Of a DNA stretch of 33,475 nt, positions 14,546 through 21,892 are shown one piece after another. The stretch covers positions 1-33,475 of the forward strand of contig JAISLY010000005.1 in the NCBI GenBank assembly GCA_031277035.1, given 5' to 3'. A model generated the notes under the pieces. It did not search any database. It was not told the origin of the DNA and worked only from the letters and a program-made list of their open reading frames with translations. The stretch is from Coriobacteriales bacterium (GTDB taxonomy: Bacteria > Actinomycetota > Coriobacteriia > Coriobacteriales > UBA8131). Position 1 is the stretch's first letter; every line of letters begins with the position of its first letter. A program made the position numbers and the translations under genes.

Positions 14546-15301
14546 ATGAGACACTACAAGAAGGGCCGGAAGCTGGGGACCGATGCCAGTCATACCAAGG
14601 CCATCAAGAAGAACCTGGTCGTCAACCTGTTCCTGAACGACCGCGTGAAGACCACGCTGGAGCGTGCCAAGGAAGTGCGTGGGGATGTTGACCGTGTCAT
14701 CACCTGGGCCAAGCGCGGCGACGTGCATTCGCGCCGTCTGGCCATTGCCAAACTCGGCAACAAGGACCTTGTGGCCGAGATATTCTCAAAGGTCGCGCAG
14801 GGCATGTACGAGGGCCGTCCAGGCGGCTACTCGCGCATTCTGCGCCTGGGCCCACGCTGCGGCGACGGCGCCACCATCGTTATCATGGAGCTTGTGCAGG
14901 AACCGGTGACGAAGAAGAGCGCTGCGGCAGCGGGCGAGGGCGGCGCGGCGAAGGGCGCAAAGGGTGCCGGCGCGAAGGGCACGAAGGGTGCGAAGGACGC
15001 CGACGCGAAGGGCACGAAGGACGCGAAGGACGCCGACGCGAAGGGCGCGGCGAAGAAGAAGGCCACGAAGGACGCGAAGCAGGACGAGGGCGAGGAGCAG
15101 AAGACGGACGCGGCTGTTGAGGAAGCTGACGAGGCTGCTGCCGACGAGAGCGAGGCTGCTGCCGACGAAGCCGCCGAGAACGCCGCCGCCGAGAGCGCTG
15201 AGGACGACGCCGAGAACGCCGACGCCGAGAGCGCTGATGACGTCGCCGAGAAAGCCGACGCCGACGAGTCCCCTGACAAGGGCGATGAGGATACTGCATA
15301 A
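14546..15301 (+). CDS. rplQ: 50S ribosomal protein L17 with a very long charged tail
   Basis: Residues 1-119 are a normal L17: MRHYKKGRKLGTDASHTKAI, LFLNDRVKTTLERAKEVRGD and GGYSRILRLGPRCGDGATIV. L17 is usually about 115-130 residues, and actinomycete versions may carry a shorter extension. Here 251 residues are encoded. The tail has a basic Lys/Gly/Ala block (about 120-180, repeats like KGTKGAKDADA) and then a strongly acidic Glu/Asp/Ala block (about 180-251). The tail is low complexity, repeat-encoded and certainly disordered. It could fold back on the basic block or reach out from the ribosome near the exit tunnel, where L17 lies. This is the last gene of the ribosomal operon. Confidence 0.95.
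   Translation: MRHYKKGRKLGTDASHTKAIKKNLVVNLFLNDRVKTTLERAKEVRGDVDRVITWAKRGDVHSRRLAIAKLGNKDLVAEIFSKVAQGMYEGRPGGYSRILRLGPRCGDGATIVIMELVQEPVTKKSAAAAGEGGAAKGAKGAGAKGTKGAKDADAKGTKDAKDADAKGAAKKKATKDAKQDEGEEQKTDAAVEEADEAAADESEAAADEAAENAAAESAEDDAENADAESADDVAEKADADESPDKGDEDTA
14946..15290 (+). repeat. Repeat array encoding the L17 tail
   Basis: Degenerate gcgaagggc/acgaagg repeats (14946-15075) encode the Lys-rich block. gacgagagcgaggctgctgcc and gccgagaacgccgac type repeats (15125-15290) encode the acidic block. All units are multiples of three bases. Confidence 0.75.
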
Positions 15302-15331
15302 GTTCTCTCCCAAACCGAAGCCGGGGCTTTT

Positions 15332-17260
15332 ATGCACGACACGATACGCGCTTCATACCGCAGGTGCCTTGAGCGTCTCATCGAGCTTCGGGCACCGTCG
15401 CGGATAGGGGCCCGGGACGCGACGCTTTTCCGCGCGAGTTCCGACGCCAACCCCGCTGACAATCTCGGGTGGGTGGACCTCTGCGCCCACCCGCCCGTTG
15501 CCCCGCGTGAGCTCACCAAACGCGCCGCCGAGATACAGGCTGAAGGCTTAGACGCCGTTGTGCTGATTGGGCAGGGCGGCTCCTCCCAGGCCAGCATGAC
15601 CATCACGAAGCTGCGCGAGACGGCGAGCCGACAATCCGCCGCCACCCCCACCCACGACGGCCACACCGCTCACGACGGCTACACCGCTCACGACGGCCAC
15701 GACGGCCACACCGCCCACGACGGCCACGACGGCCACACCGCCCACGCCACCACCCCCGCCCCCGAGACCCCCGTCGCCTTTCGTACGATGGATTCCCTCT
15801 CACCGGTCTTTGTCAATCACATTCTCGGCAGCTCGGACCCTGCGCGAACACTCTATCTCGTCTCCAGCAAATCCGGCTCGACCATCGAGCCGCTGCTTTT
15901 GGAGCGTGTGGCCTGGCGCTACGTGGCGGGACATCTGGGCGAGCGGGCCACGCCTCAGCGCTTCTGCGCCATCACCGATCCCGGAAGCCAGCTTGAGCAC
16001 CTGGCGCGTGACAAGCACTACCGCATGGTCCTCAACAGTCCGCCTGACGTGGGCGGGCGCTTCTCGGCGCTCACGGTCTTCGCACTCTTTCCGGCGGCAC
16101 TTGTCGGCATCGATCTTGAGCAGGTGCTTGCCCGGGCGGCGCACATCGAGCGGGACTGCCAGCGCGACGAGGCCACAAACCCCGCACTTGCCCTGGCCTG
16201 CTTCCTGTATGGCAGCTACGAGGCTGCTCGCGATAAGCTTTCGCTGCTCCTGCCGCCATCGGGGCAGGTTTTTGGACTCTGGGTCGAGCAGATTCTCGCC
16301 GAATCGCTGGGCAAGGGAGGCCGGGGCATTCTGCCCAATGTCGAGGTGGACAGCTCCATTCTCACCCAGCCACATGCCGACCGCAGCGTCATCAGCTACG
16401 CGGTGGGAGAAGTCGCGGGATTTTTGGAATCGCTGGAATATCTGGATTCGAGCATCCCCGCGCTGCATGTCTCCCTGCAGGATTCCGAGGAACTCTTCGG
16501 ACATTTCATCATCTGGGAGTACGCCGTCGCCCTGCTTGGCGTACTGCTTGAAATCAACCCCTTCGGGCAGCCCGATGTTGAGCTCACCAAGGGCATTGTT
16601 CGGACCCTGCTCACCTCCGCTTCAACAGCCTCTGTTCCCGAAGTGCGGATCAGTCCGGCGCTCAGGGCTGCTTTTGCCGAGAGCGCCGCCCCCGCCCCTG
16701 CGGCCGCCGAGAACGCCGCCCCCGCCCCCGGCTCCGCTCAACCCGCCGCCCCCGCCCCCGCGACCGCCCCCGCTCCCGCTCAACCCGCCGCCCCCGCCCC
16801 CGCCCCCGCCGACATCTCGCTTGACGCGGCGCTCCGCACCCTGCTCAGTTCGCTTGGCCCCGGCGACTACTTCTCACTGAACGCCTTTCTGCCGTTTCGC
16901 GGCTATGGGCGGCGCGAGGCACTGGAACGGATGCGCAACCGCGTGGCAAGCCGTCTTGGTGCGGCCTCCTGTCTGGAGATTGGGCCGCGCTACCTGCATT
17001 CCACCGGCCAGCTGCATAAGGGAGGCCCCAACACCGGCGTTTTTCTGATTCTTTCGGCCGACGAGGAAAACGACATCGTCATTCCGGGCGAGGCCTTTAC
17101 GCTTGGAGAACTTGCGACCACACAGGCCCGTGCCGACTTTGAGGCGCTGGCCTCACGGGGGCGTCGAGTCGTGCACGTGCATCTGCGGGATAACGACTCC
17201 GAGACCCTCTCGCGCTTTGCTGACCGCTTCTGCTGTGCGGTCTCAGCCATCAAGCGCTGA
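15332..17260 (+). CDS. pgi: Glucose-6-phosphate isomerase with two repeat insertions
   Basis: The enzyme interconverts glucose 6-phosphate and fructose 6-phosphate. Diagnostic motifs are VVLIGQGGSSQAS (76-88), YLVSSKSGSTIEP (175-187), DVGGRFSALTVFALFPAALV (239-258), ESLGKGGRGILPN (324-336), GHFIIWEYAVALLGVLLEIN (390-409) and near the end RYLHSTGQLHKGGPNTGVFL. The C-terminal section (LGPGDYFSLNAFLPF) is of the kind found in the isomerase half of transaldolase-isomerase fusions, but no transaldolase half is present. Two in-frame low-complexity insertions, about 101-148 (His/Asp/Gly/Thr/Ala) and 450-494 (Ala/Pro), raise the length to 642 residues. Both lie between conserved blocks. The ATG is 30 bases after rplQ; no strong Shine-Dalgarno is visible. 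Confidence 0.93.
   Translation: MHDTIRASYRRCLERLIELRAPSRIGARDATLFRASSDANPADNLGWVDLCAHPPVAPRELTKRAAEIQAEGLDAVVLIGQGGSSQASMTITKLRETASRQSAATPTHDGHTAHDGYTAHDGHDGHTAHDGHDGHTAHATTPAPETPVAFRTMDSLSPVFVNHILGSSDPARTLYLVSSKSGSTIEPLLLERVAWRYVAGHLGERATPQRFCAITDPGSQLEHLARDKHYRMVLNSPPDVGGRFSALTVFALFPAALVGIDLEQVLARAAHIERDCQRDEATNPALALACFLYGSYEAARDKLSLLLPPSGQVFGLWVEQILAESLGKGGRGILPNVEVDSSILTQPHADRSVISYAVGEVAGFLESLEYLDSSIPALHVSLQDSEELFGHFIIWEYAVALLGVLLEINPFGQPDVELTKGIVRTLLTSASTASVPEVRISPALRAAFAESAAPAPAAAENAAPAPGSAQPAAPAPATAPAPAQPAAPAPAPADISLDAALRTLLSSLGPGDYFSLNAFLPFRGYGRREALERMRNRVASRLGAASCLEIGPRYLHSTGQLHKGGPNTGVFLILSADEENDIVIPGEAFTLGELATTQARADFEALASRGRRVVHVHLRDNDSETLSRFADRFCCAVSAIKR
15653..15745 (+). repeat. 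In-frame His-Asp-Gly repeat in pgi
   Basis: Tandem units of the type cacgacggccacaccgcc encode HDGHTA, HDGYTA and HDGHDGHTA between the phosphosugar-binding GQGGSS motif and the next conserved block. The result is about eleven His in 31 residues, flanked by Thr/Ala/Pro. Confidence 0.9.
16679..16813 (+). repeat. In-frame Ala-Pro repeat in pgi
   Basis: Units such as gccgcccccgcccc encode AAPAPA, NAAPAPG and QPAAPAPA over about 45 residues, between the SIS-domain core and the C-terminal section. It forms a flexible rod-like linker. Confidence 0.9.
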
Positions 17261-17287
17261 CGCGATCTCAGGGCCGGATCAGAATCG

Positions 17288-17347
17288 ATTTCGGCTATTC
17301 CAAATAGCCGAAATAGGAAGATTACAGCTACTTTAAATAGCCGAAAT
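17288..17347. promoter_or_regulatory. Perfect 12-bp dyad plus a third half-site upstream of the AAA ATPase gene
   Basis: atttcggctatt-cca-aatagccgaaat (17288-17314) is a perfect 12-bp inverted repeat, and aatagccgaaat recurs exactly at 17336-17347, 33 bases on. The AT-rich block contrasts with the GC-rich surroundings. It could be an operator for the ATPase gene, a pgi terminator without a T-run, or a recombination or insertion scar. Confidence 0.75.
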
Positions 17348-17384
17348 CTTATCTCTGGTGGAGAATCTGTGGTACCATTCAACC

Positions 17385-18530
17385 ATGATTGAACGCATTC
17401 TCAACATAGAAAACCTGAGCAGGCCCGGTAAGACCCTGCTTTTGCTTGGGCCGCGCCGCAGCGGTAAGACCACTTTGCTCAAGCAGTTTCTTTCGAGCAC
17501 TGCCAGGCGCACCGTATTCTATGATGGAGGAAATCTCTCGGTGCAACAGCAGTTTTCCATCAACGAGTACACCCATCTCAAGGCGGCATTCGAGGGTTAC
17601 GATGTTCTCGCAATCGACGAGGCGCAAAATATCCCCGGTATTGGTATGTCTCTCAAACTGATTAACGACGCCAGTCCTTCAACCATTGTCATAGCGACCG
17701 GATCCTCCTCCCTCGATATGCGGGGGCAGGTCGGCGAGCCCCTGGTCGGCCGAAAAAGGACGGAGATTCTGTATCCGTTCTCGCTTGAAGAACTCTTTCG
17801 CTCCTCGCATGAAAGGCCTCTGTCACTGAGCTGGAAGGAGGCCTATCCCAACCTGCTGCGCTTTGGCATGTATCCATCCAGCGTCCTGGCGTCGAACAAT
17901 CAGGAGCGGGCCGCGTTTCTGCGCGAGTTAATCGATTCGCTTCTCTTGCGCGACATCCTCATGTATCAAGAGGTCAAAGGTGCGCATCTTCTGCTTCAAC
18001 TCCTTACCCTGCTCGCGTATCAGATTGGCAGCGAGGTGTCGCTTACCGAGCTGGGAGCAAGCCTGGGGATACGCAAAGAGACGGTGGCGCGGTATCTCGA
18101 CCTGTTTGAGAAATCCTTCATCATCTTTCGCCTGGGCGGCCTCAGTCGCAAGCTGCGCAGCGAGGTTACCCGCAAAGCCAAGTACTACTTTTGCGACCTT
18201 GGCGTGCGAAACGCCATTATCAACAACTTCAGTCCGCTGGAAACGCGCAACGACGGGGGCCTTCTCTGGGAAAACTTCGCCATCGTCGAGCGCCTCAAGG
18301 CGCGCTCCTATCGCTCGTTGTTTGCAAACCAGTATTTTTGGAGAACCTGGGAGAGAAGCGAGATTGATCTGGTCGAGGAGCGCGACGGGAGCTACTTTGC
18401 CTATGAGATGAAGCTTAACCCTCGCAAGGTGCGCGGTGCCCCTCGGCAATGGGTTGAGACCTATGGCTCAAACGCTCCTTGGCAAATCATCACTCCGGAC
18501 AATATTCTTGATTTTGTTCTGTTGGATTGA
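17385..18530 (+). CDS. AAA ATPase with DUF4143 domain
   Basis: The 381-residue protein belongs to the widespread AAA_14/DUF4143 ATPase family, often accessory in genomes and of unknown role. Walker A is LLLGPRRSGKTTLL (17-30), Walker B DVLAIDEAQNI, and sensor-like VIATGSSS follows. A winged-helix-like segment (LGIRKETVARYLDLFEKSF) comes next. The C-terminal domain has EIDLVEERDGSYFAYEMKLN, the D-x(n)-ExK arrangement of PD-(D/E)XK-like folds that many DUF4143 proteins carry. The ATG at 17385 gives the usual family start; a GTG at 17358 is in frame. The Shine-Dalgarno is weak for both. Lower GC in its upstream region and its unrelated neighbours suggest an acquired gene. Confidence 0.88.
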   Translation: MIERILNIENLSRPGKTLLLLGPRRSGKTTLLKQFLSSTARRTVFYDGGNLSVQQQFSINEYTHLKAAFEGYDVLAIDEAQNIPGIGMSLKLINDASPSTIVIATGSSSLDMRGQVGEPLVGRKRTEILYPFSLEELFRSSHERPLSLSWKEAYPNLLRFGMYPSSVLASNNQERAAFLRELIDSLLLRDILMYQEVKGAHLLLQLLTLLAYQIGSEVSLTELGASLGIRKETVARYLDLFEKSFIIFRLGGLSRKLRSEVTRKAKYYFCDLGVRNAIINNFSPLETRNDGGLLWENFAIVERLKARSYRSLFANQYFWRTWERSEIDLVEERDGSYFAYEMKLNPRKVRGAPRQWVETYGSNAPWQIITPDNILDFVLLD

Positions 18531-18592
18531 ACGTGGAACAGATTGGCGCAAAGCCGAACCTAAGCGCAAACGAGGGACAGGAGGAGACCATC

Positions 18593-19306
18593 ATGCCAAA
18601 GACCAGTACCGATGTCGTCGATTCGTCCGCCACGCCCGGTGCGTCCGCCACGCCCGGCGGCGCGTCCGGCGCCACACCCGCCATCACACCCGCCGCCACA
18701 CCCGGCGCCACGCCCGGCGCCACGCCCGGTGCGTCCGCCACGCCCGCCACCAAACGCAGCCGGAGCATCGCGGTTCTTATCGGCAGCTTTCGCAAGCAGG
18801 CGTTTACCCGCAGTGTCGCCATCGCCGCGATGGATGCCCTGCCCGAGGGATACGCACCCTTTATCCCTCATTTGGATAAATTACCGCTCTTTAACCAGGA
18901 TTTTGATGAGGAGGACACCACGCCCGAGGAGTGGAAGCTGTTTCGCGAGCAGATAGCGGCCGCCGAGGCCGTGCTCGTCGTAACCCCAGAGTACAACCGT
19001 TCGTTTCCGGCGGTTCTGAAAAACGCCATTGACATCGCCTCGCGACCGCCGGGCCACAACCTCTGGACCGGCAAGCCGGCCGCGGTTATCTCCGTCTCGC
19101 CGGGGCGCATCGGTGGTGCGCTTGCCAATCAACACATCCGGCAGCCACTCACCTTTCTTGGTCTGCGCATCATGCCCGCGCCCGAACTCTATGTAAGCGA
19201 TGTGCCCACTTTGCTGGACGGGGAGGGCCTGCTCACTGACGAGGACAGCCTGCGCCACATCAGGAAGTTTATCGACGCCTTTGCCGCGTGGATTGAAAGA
19301 AATTGA
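18593..19306 (+). CDS. NAD(P)H-dependent FMN reductase-like flavoprotein with repeat N-terminus
   Basis: The flavodoxin-like fold is clear: SIAVLIGSFRKQAFTRSVAI (58-77) is the FMN phosphate loop, VLVVTPEYNRSFPAVLKNAI (128-147) the flavin-contacting loop, and PAAVISVSPGRIGGALANQH (162-181) follows. Family members reduce FMN, quinones or azo compounds with NAD(P)H. Normal length is about 180-190 residues; here 237 because residues 12-53 are a repeat (SATPGASATPGG, ATPGATPGA) before the fold. There is no signal peptide, so the extension is cytosolic. AGGAGGA lies 8 bases before the ATG at 18593. It sits 13 bases ahead of an ABC importer operon resembling SsuABC, and SsuE is an FMN reductase, so a shared sulfur-related job is possible but unproven. 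Confidence 0.87.
   Translation: MPKTSTDVVDSSATPGASATPGGASGATPAITPAATPGATPGATPGASATPATKRSRSIAVLIGSFRKQAFTRSVAIAAMDALPEGYAPFIPHLDKLPLFNQDFDEEDTTPEEWKLFREQIAAAEAVLVVTPEYNRSFPAVLKNAIDIASRPPGHNLWTGKPAAVISVSPGRIGGALANQHIRQPLTFLGLRIMPAPELYVSDVPTLLDGEGLLTDEDSLRHIRKFIDAFAAWIERN
18626..18751 (+). repeat. In-frame Ala-Thr-Pro-Gly repeat at the FMN reductase N-terminus
   Basis: Degenerate units of gccacgcccggtgcgtcc encode ATPGAS, ATPGG and ATPGAT. All are multiples of three bases and precede the first strand of the flavodoxin fold. Confidence 0.88.
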
Positions 19307-19319
19307 GTGAGGTGTCCGT

Positions 19320-20855
19320 ATGGCTACCGAAACCATAGTCCTTATCTCCATGGGCATAACGGCCGTCTGCTATCCCTTCTACCTCGTCTTTATGATGAGG
19401 CGCAGAGAACGCAGAAACACGACTGATGAGGCGGCGATCATCAAGAGGGACGGCTGCTCCACGGTGGCAACCTTGCGAAAGGTCAGCTGTTTTCGTCCCG
19501 CAGACATCAATGACCCGCATGCGCGAGATCGATATTCTACCTATAAGACCATCTATGAGTATGTTGTCGACGGCATCGCGTATCGCAAAAAATACTATTT
19601 CCGTGAATACGATATGCGTGGCAAAAGCTCGACCCCGCCCGTTCAACTGACGATGTACTACCTGCCCGACAATCCAAAGAAAGTCTTCACGGAAAACCAG
19701 ATTGCTGCGCGATCGGTGAGGAAAATAGGCGGCTTTACTGCCGTACTCTTCCCCCTGCTTTTTATGCTGCTGCTGGCCTTTGTCGGGCTCGCCCTTTTTG
19801 GCTGCAACAATGCGACCGCCTCACATGACGCAGGCACTCTGGAGAACGGCGCCCCGGCCTCGGCTCTGCCTGGAGCCGAGCCTGGAGCCGAGCCTGGAGC
19901 CGAGCCCGGCCCTGGGGCGGCGGTCACGGTCGGCACGATGATTACCGAGGACTTTTTGCCCATGTGGGTCGCGGAGCAGGAGGGCATCTTTACGCAGGAA
20001 GGTCTGCATGTCGAGCTCATGACCTTTCAGTCCGCCCAGGAACTCAGCACAGCGCTGGTTGCCGGTGAGATAGACATGGCGATGACCGACCCGATGGTGG
20101 CAGCGGCGCTTACCCAGGGCGGCTGTGAGGTCACGATGGAGTGGGTGACCCTCGGTGAGACGGCGCAGCAGGGACGTTTTGGCATCATGGCAAGCCCCGA
20201 GAGCGGCGTGCGAAGCCTCGAGGACCTCGCGGGCAAACCCATCGGCGTTGGCTCCAACACCATCCTCGAGTACGTTATGGACAAGCTCATGGAGCAGGCA
20301 GGCATCCCCGCCGAGGAGGTGCTCAAAGAAGAAATCCGGAAGATTCCCGTGCGCTATGAGATGATGGCAGGCAACCAGGTTTCCGCGGCCGCGCTGCCCG
20401 CGTCCCTGCTGTATCTTGGCGAGCAGACCGGCATGGTGCTTGTTGCTGACGATACGCAGGGCGCCAATCTCTCGCAGTCCGTCATGGTCGTCCGCCGCGA
20501 CTTTGCGGCAGCGGACGCCGCAGATGCGGGCGCCGCAGATGCGGGCGCAAGCTCATCTGCTGACCAGGGCGTTGCTGCCGCGGCAGCAGACGCCTCTGTG
20601 CTCGACCGCATACGCAAGAGCTGGGACAAGGCGGTTGCCCTGCTCGACGCCGACCCCTCGGCCTATCGTGCGCTTCTTGTCGAGAAGGCTTCGCTGCCCG
20701 AGCTGGCTGCAGAGAGCTATCCCGTGAGCAGTTATCCGCTTGCAAAGCGGCCAACCAACGAGATGATAGACCCCATTCTCGCCTGGATGTTGGAGAAGGG
20801 CTACCTCGATACTGCCCTTGGCTATGACAGTTCGACGGGCGCTTTTACCCGGTAG
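19320..20855 (+). CDS. ABC substrate-binding lipoprotein fused to an N-terminal DUF3592-like membrane domain
   Basis: Residues 202-511 are a periplasmic-binding-protein type 2 domain of the SsuA/TauA/ThiY (NMT1-like) kind: TVGTMITEDFLPMWVAEQEG, STALVAGEIDMAMTDPMVAA, DLAGKPIGVGSN. Ahead of it is a DUF3592-like unit (TM about 5-25, YEYVVDGIAYRKKYYF at 79-94, MYYLPDNPKKVF at 112-123) and a second hydrophobic segment ending in a lipobox, LFGC, with C162. An internal GTG at 19716 would start VRKIGGFTAVLFPLLFMLLL, a textbook lipoprotein signal. The gene may therefore yield either a two-TM fusion cleaved at C162 or a plain lipoprotein. A linker repeat (PGAEPGAEPGAEPG) and an Ala/Asp/Gly stretch at about 399-425 are in-frame insertions. 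Partners follow: ATPase and permease. Confidence 0.85.
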   Translation: MATETIVLISMGITAVCYPFYLVFMMRRRERRNTTDEAAIIKRDGCSTVATLRKVSCFRPADINDPHARDRYSTYKTIYEYVVDGIAYRKKYYFREYDMRGKSSTPPVQLTMYYLPDNPKKVFTENQIAARSVRKIGGFTAVLFPLLFMLLLAFVGLALFGCNNATASHDAGTLENGAPASALPGAEPGAEPGAEPGPGAAVTVGTMITEDFLPMWVAEQEGIFTQEGLHVELMTFQSAQELSTALVAGEIDMAMTDPMVAAALTQGGCEVTMEWVTLGETAQQGRFGIMASPESGVRSLEDLAGKPIGVGSNTILEYVMDKLMEQAGIPAEEVLKEEIRKIPVRYEMMAGNQVSAAALPASLLYLGEQTGMVLVADDTQGANLSQSVMVVRRDFAAADAADAGAADAGASSSADQGVAAAAADASVLDRIRKSWDKAVALLDADPSAYRALLVEKASLPELAAESYPVSSYPLAKRPTNEMIDPILAWMLEKGYLDTALGYDSSTGAFTR

Positions 20856-20893
20856 TCGGCGGGCAGAAGCAGAAGCAGAAGCGAGCGTTGAGA

Positions 20894-21892
20894 ATGCCAA
20901 CATCCCCCCAAGCGGCACCGGGCATCCCCCACGATGCGCCGGGCGCCCCACGCGATGCACCGGGCATCCCCCACGATGCGCCGGGCGCCCCACGCGATGT
21001 GCCGGGCGCCCCCCACGCTGCGCCGGGCGCCCCACCGGGCGCCCCACCAGGGCCCCTGCTCTCCTACGAGGGACTCACCCTGACCTACCCCGCGACCGCA
21101 GGGCCCGTGACGGCGCTCGCGGGCTACACGCTTGCCGTGTCCCGGGGAGAACCCCTCGCCCTCATCGGGCCGTCCGGCTGTGGCAAGTCCACCTCGCTGC
21201 TGCTCGCGGCGGGCCTGCTTGCGCCCACCGAGGGCAGCGTCTGTGTGGCAGGCGAGCCGATTACCCGTCCCCGGCTTACCACTGCCCTCATTCTGCAGGA
21301 TTTTGGGCTGCTTCCGTGGAAGACCGTGCGCGAGAACGCCGCCCTTGGCCTGCGCATTCGACACTTCTCCCGCGCTGAGCGCGAGCAACGCACCGACAGG
21401 GCGCTTGAGCAGGTGGGACTCCTTGAGTTCGCGCGCGCCTATCCCGGCGAGCTTTCCGGCGGCATGCGCCAGCGTCTTGCCTTGGCCCGTGCGCTTGCCC
21501 TCGACGTTGACCTCATGCTGATGGACGAGCCCTTGAGTGCGCTTGATGCCCTGCTGCGCGAGGGCCTGCAGGATCTGCTGCTCGGGCTGTGGCAAGAGCG
21601 AGGCTATGCGCAGCTGCTTGTCACCCATTCCATCGAGGAGGCGGCCTTCCTCGGGCGGCGCATCGTCGTGCTCACGCCACGCCCCGGCCGCGTCGCTGCC
21701 ATCATCGACAACCCCGGCATGGGCGAACACAGCTACCGGGGAACACAGGCGTTTTACCTCATCTGCCAGCAGGTACGCGCCGCCCTCCAAAAAAGCCGTG
21801 GAGACACTCCCGCCCCCACCCTCCAAAAAAGCCGTGGAGACACTCCCGCCCCCGCCCTCCAAAAAAGTCGAGGGGGAGCCACCCATGCGTAG
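20894..21892 (+). CDS. ABC transporter ATPase, SsuB/TauB type
   Basis: Energises import by the adjacent permease. The 332-residue protein has Walker A LIGPSGCGKST (90-100), Q-loop LILQDFGLLPWKT, signature LSGGMRQRLALARAL, Walker B LMLMDEPLSALDAL and H-loop LLVTHSIEEAAFLG. Family members are about 240-260 residues; the excess is an N-terminal repeat, residues 7-54 (PGIPHDAPGAPRDA units), and a C-terminal triplicate of LQKSRGDTPAPT. Start ATG at 20894 (a TTG lies two codons upstream); the Shine-Dalgarno is poor, and the 38-base gap from the binding-protein gene is itself a cagaag repeat. The last 8 bases overlap the permease start, so translation is coupled. Confidence 0.92.
   Translation: MPTSPQAAPGIPHDAPGAPRDAPGIPHDAPGAPRDVPGAPHAAPGAPPGAPPGPLLSYEGLTLTYPATAGPVTALAGYTLAVSRGEPLALIGPSGCGKSTSLLLAAGLLAPTEGSVCVAGEPITRPRLTTALILQDFGLLPWKTVRENAALGLRIRHFSRAEREQRTDRALEQVGLLEFARAYPGELSGGMRQRLALARALALDVDLMLMDEPLSALDALLREGLQDLLLGLWQERGYAQLLVTHSIEEAAFLGRRIVVLTPRPGRVAAIIDNPGMGEHSYRGTQAFYLICQQVRAALQKSRGDTPAPTLQKSRGDTPAPALQKSRGGATHA
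20912..21055 (+). repeat. In-frame 42-bp repeat at the ABC ATPase N-terminus
   Basis: Two nearly exact 42-base units encode PGIPHDAPGAPRDA and PGIPHDAPGAPRDV, followed by decayed PGAPHAA and PGAPPGAPPG copies, before the ATPase fold starts at about residue 55. Confidence 0.9.
21783..21868 (+). repeat. 36-bp repeat with A6 runs at the ABC ATPase C-terminus
   Basis: ccctccaaaaaagccgtgga starts units at 21783 and 21819, with a partial third at 21855. They encode LQKSRGDTPAPT, LQKSRGDTPAPA and LQKSRGGATHA. The A6 run in each unit could slip, which would change the C-terminus and uncouple the permease start. Confidence 0.9.

Noticed and set aside
15302-15331. Terminator between rplQ and pgi (aagcc..ggctttt)
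   Set aside because: The possible stem leaves only a two-base loop, so a stable hairpin is unlikely; the T-run is short and abuts the pgi start.
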